Source of the DNA: Amycolatopsis umgeniensis
GTDB lineage: Bacteria; Actinomycetota; Actinomycetes; Mycobacteriales; Pseudonocardiaceae
Assembly (NCBI RefSeq): GCF_014205155.1
Contig: NZ_JACHMX010000001.1
Location: 372,001 to 436,000, forward strand
Length of the DNA stretch: 64,000 bases
Reading direction: 5' to 3'
The notes beneath the pieces were generated by a model that saw only the letters and a list, made by a program, of their open reading frames with translations, made no database searches and was not told the origin of the DNA. How positions within the stretch are numbered: the first letter of the stretch is position 1; the number at the start of each line of letters is the position of its first letter. Shown one piece after another: positions 54,202 to 61,068 of this stretch. A program made the translations under genes and the position numbers.

Positions 54202-54966
54202 TCACACCGTTTTGAGCAAACCGCCGTCGATGACGTAGTCGCTGCCGGTGATGTAACTGGCCGCCGGGGACCCGAGGAAGACGATCAGGTTGGCGACCTC
54301 CTGGGGTGTCCCCCAGCGGCCCAGCGTGACGTTGATCTGATCCGGCAGGTCCGTCATGAGCTGGGTGAAGTCGGCGCCCCGGGCCTGGCTGACGCGAGGA
54401 CCGTACTCGTCCCACAACGGGGTGCGGATGAGCGCGGGCGAGACCGTGTTGACGCGGATGCCGCGCGGGCCGAGCTCGTCGGCCAGTCCCTTGCTGAGCG
54501 CGGTCACGGCCGCCTTGGACGCGCCGTACCAGTGCGGGCCCGACGCCGGCCAATGGGCGACGCTGGTGGAGACGTTGACGACCGCCTCACGCAGCAGGGG
54601 CAGCAGAGCGCGGGTGATGCGCACGTTGCTGAAGAAGTTGAGCTCGAACGCGCGCTGCCAGGTCACGTCGTCGAGATCGGGCAGCGCGCCCAGGTCGAGG
54701 CCGGCGAGGCCGCCGACCCCGTTGACGAGCAGGTCGGCGCCGCCGAGCTCGTTCTCGGCGACCCGCCGCAGCTCCGCCACCCCCTCGGAGGTGAGCAGGT
54801 CCGCCTCGACGGTGAGAGCGCCGGTTTCCTTCAACTGCGGGGTGACCGTGCGGTCGGCGCCAAGGACCGTCACGCCCTCGGCGACGAGGGTGCGGACGAC
54901 AGCTCCTCCGATGCCGCCGCTCGCGGCGGTGACGACGGCGGTCTTTCCGGCGAGTTCCAGATCCAT
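54202..54966 (-). CDS. SDR-family oxidoreductase
   Basis: 254 residues. The cofactor site is TAASGGIGGAVV, the middle motif is NGVGG (variant of NNAG), and the catalytic pair is in VSTSVAHWPASG and YGASKAAV. The C-terminal SYITGSDYVIDGGLL is typical. It follows the OYE gene by 30 bp on the same strand, so the two are co-transcribed. Substrate unknown. Confidence 0.92.
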   Translation of the reverse strand: MDLELAGKTAVVTAASGGIGGAVVRTLVAEGVTVLGADRTVTPQLKETGALTVEADLLTSEGVAELRRVAENELGGADLLVNGVGGLAGLDLGALPDLDDVTWQRAFELNFFSNVRITRALLPLLREAVVNVSTSVAHWPASGPHWYGASKAAVTALSKGLADELGPRGIRVNTVSPALIRTPLWDEYGPRVSQARGADFTQLMTDLPDQINVTLGRWGTPQEVANLIVFLGSPAASYITGSDYVIDGGLLKTV

Positions 54967-54996
54967 GATGGTGTTCCTAATCTTTGGGTGGGCTGC

Positions 54997-56070
54997 TCAG
55001 TCGTTCAGCGTCGGATAGTCGGTGTAGCCGCGGTGGTCGCCGCCGTAGAAGGTGGCCTTGTCCGCCTCCGCGTAGGGACCGCCCGTCTGGATCCGGGCAG
55101 GGAGATCCGGGTTGGCCAGCCACAGCTCGGCGAGCGAGATCGCGTCGGCGACGCCGTCCCGGAGCGCCTCGGCGCCGATCTCGGCGGTACCGGGGAAGGA
55201 GTCGGCGGTGGGATGGGGGTTGAGGATCAGGGCCCCGGGCCACTGGGCGCGGATCAGCCTGGTGATGTCGCGGGTGAGGAACTCGGCGACGTGCAAGTAC
55301 GCGAGCGAGAGCGGTGCCAGGGCCGCGACGAGCGCGGTGTACAGCTCGGCGGTGTCGCTCTCGGCCATCCCGTTGTAGGTGACGCCCGGGGAGAGCCTGA
55401 TCCCGACGCGATCCGGGCCGATCGCGTCACTGACGGCCCGGGCGACCTCGAGCGTGAGGCGGGTACGGCCCGCGATGGAGCCGCCGTACCCGTCGGACCG
55501 CTTGTTGGTGCCGTCGGCCAGGAACTGGTGGAGCAGGAACCCGTTGGCGGCATGCAGTTCGACGCCGTCGAACCCGGCCTCGATCGCATTGCGCGCGGCG
55601 GCGGCGAAGTCGGCGACGGTCCGGCCGATGTCGTCCGGCGTCATCTCCCGAGGCGTCGGATGGTCCAGCATGCCGTCCGGGGTGAACAGCTGCTCCCCGG
55701 AGGCGATTGGTGACGGGCCCAGCGGCAACCCCGCGTCGGGGTACAGGCTGGGGTGGCCGATCCGGCCGCAGTGCACGAGCTGAGCGACGATGCGGCCGCC
55801 ACCGGCGTGGACCGCGTCGGTCACCACGCGCCAGGCCTCGACCTGCTCGGCCGAATGAAGACCGGGGGTCTGGATGTAGCCCTGCCCGATCTCGCTGATC
55901 TGAGTGGCCTCGCTGATGATCAATCCCGCCGCGGCGCGCTGCGCGTAGTACTCGGCGGTCAGTTCGGTCACGAGGCCGTCGTGCGCGCGACTGCGGGTCA
56001 TCGGTGCCATCACCAGCCGGTTGGGCAGATCCAGCTTGCCTGCGGTCAACGCTTCGAAATAACCGGTCAC
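54997..56070 (-). CDS. Old yellow enzyme family NADH:flavin oxidoreductase (NemA/XenB-like)
   Basis: 357 residues, FMN-binding TIM barrel. Motifs are NRLVMAPMTRSRA, LVHCGRIGHPSL, the HAANGFLLHQFLADGTNKR block with H/N pair for substrate and YGGSIAGRTRL. These enzymes reduce activated alkenes, nitroesters or quinones. The start GTG follows GAAGGA at good distance; the frame extends far upstream through unrelated genes and was cut. Co-transcribed with the SDR downstream. Confidence 0.93.
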   Translation of the reverse strand: MTGYFEALTAGKLDLPNRLVMAPMTRSRAHDGLVTELTAEYYAQRAAAGLIISEATQISEIGQGYIQTPGLHSAEQVEAWRVVTDAVHAGGGRIVAQLVHCGRIGHPSLYPDAGLPLGPSPIASGEQLFTPDGMLDHPTPREMTPDDIGRTVADFAAAARNAIEAGFDGVELHAANGFLLHQFLADGTNKRSDGYGGSIAGRTRLTLEVARAVSDAIGPDRVGIRLSPGVTYNGMAESDTAELYTALVAALAPLSLAYLHVAEFLTRDITRLIRAQWPGALILNPHPTADSFPGTAEIGAEALRDGVADAISLAELWLANPDLPARIQTGGPYAEADKATFYGGDHRGYTDYPTLND

Positions 56071-56186
56071 TTGTGGTCCTTCGTCGACGGGGAATGTGTT
56101 GACAGACCCACTTTGCGGGGGACCACGCACGATCGACTGGGGGTTGAGCCGCGTGCGGACGGGCACGGTGGTGAACAGCCCGAGGC

Positions 56187-56891
56187 TTACGCCGATGAAG
56201 TACGCCGTGTGGTCAGGAAGTAGTCGAGGGTCTCGCAGTCGCAGGCGGCCAGCACCTTCACCGCGGATCGGGAGAGCAGTTCCCAGGAGAATCCTTGGGC
56301 TTCGATCCAGTCCCTGGTGGCGGGGAAGGCGATCCGGTGGTCGCACGCCGCGCTCGCCAGGCGTGCCCGCAGGTGCTCCACGAGGGCGTGGCGGTCGTCC
56401 GGCGCCAGACCGAGCCGCCGGTCCGCGCGCCGGATCCGGTCCGCGTGGAATTCCTCCCGCCGGGCGCGGGCGGCGTGGTCGGTCAGTCCGGCGGTCTGCA
56501 GCCGCGCCTCGAAGACCTTCACCCGGAACCGCTCCAGCGACAGGATGGTGGTGAACTGGCCGTCGGTGGGCAGGACGGCGATCTCGTGCCCCTCCCGATG
56601 GAAGCGCTCGAACTCCTCGTCCAGCAGCACGTCGACGTCGACCGGGACCGCCGGACCGGCGTCCTCGAACCCCATGGCCTCGGCGGCCATCACGGCCAGC
56701 CGTGGGTGCGGCCACAACGGGACCAGGGCGTTGTCCTGGTCGTCGATCTCCAGCAGGCCGGTCTCGAAGTCCCACGCCCACACGGTCCCGGTGGCGGCGA
56801 CGGTGGTGAAGAAGTACTCGTCGCGTCCGGGCCGATCTCCGGTCCACAGGCTCTGGGCCCCGTCTTCCGACAACGAGGGGATCGTGCTCAT
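56187..56891 (-). CDS. DUF2750-domain protein
   Basis: 234 residues. The N-terminal part (DEYFFTTVAATGTVWAWDFE, then ALVPLWPHPRLAVMAAEAMG) matches DUF2750; the C-terminal half is helical and Arg-rich, with a terminal region (CDCETLDYFLTT) of no recognised family. GAGGAGCAAGCCCG precedes the ATG. It sits between the OYE and MarR genes on the same strand. Function unknown. Confidence 0.68.
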   Translation of the reverse strand: MSTIPSLSEDGAQSLWTGDRPGRDEYFFTTVAATGTVWAWDFETGLLEIDDQDNALVPLWPHPRLAVMAAEAMGFEDAGPAVPVDVDVLLDEEFERFHREGHEIAVLPTDGQFTTILSLERFRVKVFEARLQTAGLTDHAARARREEFHADRIRRADRRLGLAPDDRHALVEHLRARLASAACDHRIAFPATRDWIEAQGFSWELLSRSAVKVLAACDCETLDYFLTTRRTSSA

Positions 56892-56957
56892 CGGGCTTGC
56901 TCCTCGTCGTACGCGGTGTCCTGGTAAGAGCCTGGGCGCTGCCTTCGGGGTGCCCGA

Positions 56958-57434
56958 CTACGCGAGATCCACCGGCCGCGTCCGCAGTTTGGCGGCGATG
57001 CGGGCCAGCGCCTGCTGATCCTCGGCGGTCAACGGGTCGAGCACGAGGTCCCGCACGGAGCGGACGTGCGTGGGCGCCGCGGCCACCACCACGTCGTAAC
57101 CGTCGTCGGTGAGCGCGGCGAGGGTGTACCGGCCGTCCGCGGGATCGGGTGAGCGTTCCACCCACCCCCGCTGCTCGAAGCGTTTGACCACATTGGACAG
57201 ACGCGAGAGCGAACCGTTGGCGAGGTAGGCCAATTCGCTCATCCGCAGCCGTCGCTCCGGGGCCTCTGAAATATGACTGAGCGTCAGATATTCGAACAGC
57301 GTCAGCCCGGCCTCGTGCTGCAGTGGCGACTCCAGCTTGCCCGGCAGCAGGAGGACCAGCGAGACGAGCCCGGTCCAGGCCTCCTTTTCGGCAGGGTTCA
57401 GCCACAACGCTTCGTCCGGGTCGGGGGTGGCCAT
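56958..57434 (-). CDS. MarR-family transcriptional regulator
   Basis: 158 residues with the MarR winged helix: LTLFEYLTLSHISEAPERRL, LSRLSNVVKRFEQRGWVER and the wing DPADGRYTLAALTDDG. It is divergent from the Rid gene at 57528, with two palindromic sites between, so it likely represses that gene and itself. MarR proteins release DNA on binding phenolic or drug ligands. Confidence 0.92.
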   Translation of the reverse strand: MATPDPDEALWLNPAEKEAWTGLVSLVLLLPGKLESPLQHEAGLTLFEYLTLSHISEAPERRLRMSELAYLANGSLSRLSNVVKRFEQRGWVERSPDPADGRYTLAALTDDGYDVVVAAAPTHVRSVRDLVLDPLTAEDQQALARIAAKLRTRPVDLA

Positions 57435-57462
57435 GGCGAAACCCTACCCAGAACCGGACGAG

Positions 57463-57509
57463 TTCACACGTGAAGTCATTCTGTGCTACGTTGACTTCAA
57501 GCGTGAAGT
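57463..57509. promoter_or_regulatory. Two MarR-type operator dyads
   Basis: TTCAC-AC-GTGAA at 57463-57474 and ACTTCA-AGCG-TGAAGT at 57494-57509 lie in the 93-bp gap between the MarR and Rid starts and share the GTGAAGT half-site. They are 31 bp apart, fitting two dimers on neighbouring helix turns. Confidence 0.65.
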
Positions 57510-57527
57510 TAATGAAAGGATCCACGA

Positions 57528-57947
57528 ATGACCGAGCCAGAGTTCTTCGCCACCCCCGGATACGGCGACCGGCAACGGATCGTCATGCGCTACAACCAGG
57601 CGGTGCGCGTCGGCGATCGCGTCGAGATCTCGGGACAGGGTGGCTGGGACGACGACTTGAACTTCCCCGAGTCGTTGGAAGACGAAATCGTCCGGGCCTT
57701 CGAAAACGTCGAACGGACCCTCGCCACCGCGGGCGCCACCTGGCGCGACGTCATCGCCGTGAACTCGTACCACGTCCCGGAAACCCCAGGTTTCATCGGC
57801 GAGACCCACAATCGCGTCATGGTCGAGCAGTTCCGCAAGTGGATGGGCGATCGGCTGCCGATCTGGACCGAGATCGGCGTCGCGGCCCTTGGCGCTCCGA
57901 ACATGCGGGTGGAGATCCGGGTCACCGCGATCGCCGAACCAGCCTGA
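57528..57947 (+). CDS. Rid (YjgF/UK114) family protein without the RidA arginine
   Basis: 139 residues. The Rid fold is seen in ISGQGGWDDDLNFP and FENVERTLATAGATWRDVI. The segment LPIWTEIGVAALGAP lacks the catalytic arginine of RidA, so it is probably not an imine deaminase. Controlled by the divergent MarR protein. The substrate is unknown; its partner could be the redox genes to the left. Confidence 0.88.
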   Translation: MTEPEFFATPGYGDRQRIVMRYNQAVRVGDRVEISGQGGWDDDLNFPESLEDEIVRAFENVERTLATAGATWRDVIAVNSYHVPETPGFIGETHNRVMVEQFRKWMGDRLPIWTEIGVAALGAPNMRVEIRVTAIAEPA

Positions 57948-58029
57948 GTGTGAACGCGGTTCTCCTTGGGTACTCCCCTACTGCGCCCATGCTCTTGGCC
58001 CAGCTGGGAAACCCGCTAAGGAGACACGC

Positions 58030-58425
58030 GTGGGTACGACAGGAACACGAGAAGCTTATGAATTCCCCAGTGACGTAGCCCCACCGCTGGGACAGGTCCG
58101 GGCCTGGCTGCGAGATCAGCTGCGCGGCGTCGGACGCATCACCGTGGCGGACACCGAACTGCTGACCACGGAACTGGTCACCAACGCACACGAACACGCG
58201 GACGGCGTCACCGAGCTGAGGGTGTCCGTCCCCACCGGCCGGGACGTGGTCCGCGTCGAGGTCGACGACCACCGCCCTCAGCTGCGGCCCCGCCGAGTGG
58301 CAAAACAGGATCCGGCCAGCGCCCACGGGCGAGGGCTGGCACTGGTCGAGGCGATCAGCACCCAATGGGGCGTGGACACCGGCGCCGGATACAAAACGGT
58401 GTGGGCGGAGATCCCGGTGCTCTGA
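58030..58425 (+). CDS. HATPase_c anti-sigma-factor-like ATP-binding protein
   Basis: 131 residues. The GHKL N-box is seen in LLTTELVTNAHEHAD, the G1-type motif DDHRPQL and the glycine block ASAHGRGLALVEAIS. These small histidine-kinase-like ATPases (RsbW/SpoIIAB type) bind sigma factors or related partners in Streptomyces and relatives. The GTG start follows AAGGAG; the longer frame to 57889 overlaps the Rid gene. No partner is adjacent. Confidence 0.85.
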   Translation: MGTTGTREAYEFPSDVAPPLGQVRAWLRDQLRGVGRITVADTELLTTELVTNAHEHADGVTELRVSVPTGRDVVRVEVDDHRPQLRPRRVAKQDPASAHGRGLALVEAISTQWGVDTGAGYKTVWAEIPVL

Positions 58426-58447
58426 CACGGCGCCGATGCACTGAGAC

Positions 58448-59383
58448 CTACTTGGCCTCGACTCGCCCCAGAGGGTCGGGGCCGCCGGTCAACTCGGCGG
58501 AAGCCCGCTGCCAGGCGGAATCGCCGGGGTAGAGCTCGCTGCGAAGGTAGGCCCAGGTGAGCCTTTGCACCGCGGCCACCCGCGCCGGGTTCTCGTCGGT
58601 GGTCTCGGCCACGTCGTAGCCGGAGATCCCACCGAGCCCGTGTTCCGCGTCGAACAGGGTGAGCAAGGTCTTGCGCCCCGGCGAAAGGAAGTAAGGATCG
58701 GTGTGCCATTCCGGACCGCGCACCGTCAAGTGGGTGGACGTGTCCTTGTCGCCCGCGACCACGAGCGCGGGGGTCGCCATCGCGGAGAAATCCGTACTCA
58801 GGAAGAAGGAGTAGTTCTCCGCCACGAACTCGGTGACGGCGTCGCCGCCGCGTCCGGGTGCGGCAAGCAGAATCCCGGCGGAGATCCGGGGTTCGGCCAG
58901 ATTCACCTCCGTTCCGTCGCGGGGCTCGGTGTACCGCGCGCCCAGCAGCAGACTCGCGGTGTGCCCGCCCATCGAGTGCCCGGCCACGGCGATCTTTCCC
59001 CGGTCCAGGCGTCCGCGAAGGCGTGGCACGGCGGCCTCGATCTCGTCGAGCCGGTCGAGGATCCGGATCATGTCCTCGGCGCGGGAACGGTAGTACAGCG
59101 GCGCCTCGGGGTGATCGGACGCCAGGTTCAGCGTCCTCGAACTGAGGTGGGTGGGCTGGAGGACGACGAACCCGTGCGCCGCCCAGAAAGTGACGAGCGG
59201 CGCGTAGCCGTTCAGCGAGGACAGATGGTTCGAGTGCCCCTGGCCGTGCGACAGCAGGATGATCGGCAGCTCCTCCCCTGTCATCGGCGCGGAGACCCGG
59301 ATCTGCAGATCCACGGCGCGGTCCGGCGTGGACAGCACCACCGGGCTGACCGACAGGACGGGTGCGGCGGTCGAAAGGCTCAT
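58448..59383 (-). CDS. Alpha/beta hydrolase (chlorophyllase/PAF-acetylhydrolase-like)
   Basis: 311 residues. The oxyanion block is LLSHGQGHSNH, the nucleophile is AGHSMGGHTA, the acid is in VVAGDKDTS and the histidine in DAEHGLGG. No signal peptide is seen; it is probably cytoplasmic. Two palindromes of a TetR-type site lie 25-65 bp before its ATG. The regulator could be the TetR protein at 60467 or another one elsewhere. Confidence 0.87.
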   Translation of the reverse strand: MSLSTAAPVLSVSPVVLSTPDRAVDLQIRVSAPMTGEELPIILLSHGQGHSNHLSSLNGYAPLVTFWAAHGFVVLQPTHLSSRTLNLASDHPEAPLYYRSRAEDMIRILDRLDEIEAAVPRLRGRLDRGKIAVAGHSMGGHTASLLLGARYTEPRDGTEVNLAEPRISAGILLAAPGRGGDAVTEFVAENYSFFLSTDFSAMATPALVVAGDKDTSTHLTVRGPEWHTDPYFLSPGRKTLLTLFDAEHGLGGISGYDVAETTDENPARVAAVQRLTWAYLRSELYPGDSAWQRASAELTGGPDPLGRVEAK

Positions 59384-59405
59384 GACTTGTCCTTACCGGA
59401 AAACT

Positions 59406-59449
59406 AAGCGGAACAGTGTTCCACAAACATACGGAGCACTGTTCCGCTT
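59406..59449. promoter_or_regulatory. Twin operator upstream of the hydrolase
   Basis: A 13-bp palindrome GGAACAGTGTTCC (59410-59422) and a near copy GGAGCACTGTTCC (59433-59445) lie in a larger perfect inverted repeat (arms 59406-59418 and 59437-59449). The layout suggests two dimers of a TetR-type repressor. Confidence 0.72.
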
Positions 59450-59451
59450 TG

Positions 59452-60369
59452 TCAACGCCCCTCGCCGGGACGCAGGTACTTTCGCGCCCACTCGTCGAAC
59501 CCGGTGATCGGAAGACCCAGCTCCCTCGCGTATTCCGGGCGCCCGGGCTGGCCGACGACGTTCAGCCACTCGTGCGAGGCACCCATCGGCGGCATTCCGG
59601 CGGCGGACGCCTGCTCCACCGTCATGTCCGGCGCGGGCAGCTTCGTACCCAAAGCACCGGAAAGGATCTCGGCGATCTCCCGCATCGACAAGAAATCGCT
59701 AGCCAACTCCAGTTCGACGCCGTCGAAGCGCTCCGGCTCGGCGATGGCCGCCGCGGCCGCGCCGCCGATGTCGTCCACTGCCGCCAGCGAGAGTCGGGTA
59801 TCCGGCCTGAGGACGCTCACCAGACCGCCCTCGACGCCTCTCGGGAACAGGAACTTCATGGCGGGCAGGAAGTTCTCCATGAAGAAGCCCGGCTTGAGCA
59901 ACGTCCACCGCGGAAAGCCCGCCGTCCGGACCCTGTCCTGGATGGCCGCCTTGGCGCCCAACGTGGACTCCATCGAAGACCAGCGCCCCTCGGCCCAGCC
60001 GGGAGCCTCGACGTGCTGTCCCGCGCCGGAAACGGAGGCGTGTACGAACTGCGGCACTCCGGCGGCCTTCGCGGCCTCGACGAGGTTGACACCTTGGGTC
60101 ACTTCCCCGGCGAAGTCGAACCCTTCCGCGCTCACGCCGGGCATCTGCACGGAGAACACGGCGCGAGCGCCCTTGGCGGCCCGGACCACGGAATCGAGGT
60201 CGCGAAGGTCCCCGACGACGAGTTCGGCGCCGAGCGCTTCGACGGCACCGGCCCTCGCCGGATCTCGCACCAGCGCGCGGACCGGCACGCCTGCCGCGAG
60301 CAGGGCGCGGGCGGTCGCACCGCCTTGCCTGCCGGTGGCACCGGTGACCAAAACGGGCTCTGAGGACAT
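59452..60369 (-). CDS. NmrA-like NAD(P)-binding protein
   Basis: 305 residues. The Rossmann motif VTGATGRQGGATARALL is at the N terminus, with the NmrA-typical VRALVRDP and the C-terminal MPPMGASHEWLN. These proteins are NAD(P)-sensing or atypical reductases such as NmrA and quinone reductase QorB. GAAGGAGCG precedes the ATG. It is divergent from the TetR gene with paired operators between, so it is the probable target of that repressor. Confidence 0.9.
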   Translation of the reverse strand: MSSEPVLVTGATGRQGGATARALLAAGVPVRALVRDPARAGAVEALGAELVVGDLRDLDSVVRAAKGARAVFSVQMPGVSAEGFDFAGEVTQGVNLVEAAKAAGVPQFVHASVSGAGQHVEAPGWAEGRWSSMESTLGAKAAIQDRVRTAGFPRWTLLKPGFFMENFLPAMKFLFPRGVEGGLVSVLRPDTRLSLAAVDDIGGAAAAAIAEPERFDGVELELASDFLSMREIAEILSGALGTKLPAPDMTVEQASAAGMPPMGASHEWLNVVGQPGRPEYARELGLPITGFDEWARKYLRPGEGR

Positions 60370-60389
60370 GGTCGCTCCTTCGTGGGCGT

Positions 60390-60444
60390 AAGTGGCGGGG
60401 CCCGCCGTTTAACGTCAGCTACGATATGGCGGGCCCCGCCACTT
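60390..60444. promoter_or_regulatory. Twin TetR operator between NmrA and TetR genes
   Basis: Perfect 17-bp inverted arms (60390-60406 and 60428-60444) 21 bp apart. Each contains the half-palindrome GGCGGG-x-CCCGCC (spacer G or C). The pair lies exactly in the divergent promoter region. Confidence 0.85.
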
Positions 60445-60466
60445 TCGCAACCATCGAGGTGAAGGC

Positions 60467-61021
60467 ATGTCCGACGGGCAGCGCGCCGACGCGCGGCGCA
60501 ATTACGCGCGCATCCTCGCGGTCGCCGAGAAGGAGGTCGCCGCACACGGCGCGGGCGCCTCCCTGGAACAGATCGCCCGCACCGCCAACGTCGGCTCGGC
60601 GACCGTCCGCCGCCACTTCCCCACTCGCCGCGCCCTGCTGGAGGCGGTGTCCGCGCATCGGATCGAGGCACTCCGCGTCCGCGCCGCCGAACTGACCGGC
60701 AAAGACGACAGCCGGGCCGCGCTCATGGACTGGCTCGACGACGTCGTCGCCTACTGCGTCTCCGCTCGAGGACTGGCGGCCGCCCTCGCCTATGACGGCG
60801 CCGTGTACGAGAACTCCTGCTCGGCGGCACTGGAAAAAGCGGGAGAGCCCCTCCTGCGGCAGGCCGCGCGGGACGGCGCGGTGGCGCCGGAGGTCACCGT
60901 CGGGGATCTGATCGCCGTCATCGTCGGCATCGTCCTGGCCACTGAGCACCATCCCGACCCGGCCGCCCGAGCGGATCGGCTGTTCCGGCTGACCGTGGCG
61001 GGCTTGAGTCCTCGGAACTGA
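60467..61021 (+). CDS. TetR-family transcriptional regulator
   Basis: 184 residues with the TetR HTH (ARRNYARILAVAEKEVAAHG, then GSATVRRHFPTRRALLEAV). The ligand domain is divergent, as usual. It is divergent from the NmrA gene and likely represses it through the operators at 60390-60444. A terminator follows at 61024. Confidence 0.92.
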   Translation: MSDGQRADARRNYARILAVAEKEVAAHGAGASLEQIARTANVGSATVRRHFPTRRALLEAVSAHRIEALRVRAAELTGKDDSRAALMDWLDDVVAYCVSARGLAAALAYDGAVYENSCSAALEKAGEPLLRQAARDGAVAPEVTVGDLIAVIVGIVLATEHHPDPAARADRLFRLTVAGLSPRN

Positions 61022-61023
61022 AC

Positions 61024-61053
61024 AGGGCCGGGGTGGTCGCCCACCCCGGCCCT
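61024..61053. terminator. Bidirectional terminator between TetR and GH87 genes
   Basis: Stem arms 61024-61036 and 61041-61053 (AGGGCCGGGGTGG and complement) with a 4-nt loop, between convergent stop codons. Confidence 0.85.
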
Positions 61054-61068
61054 ATCCCGCTTTCGGTG

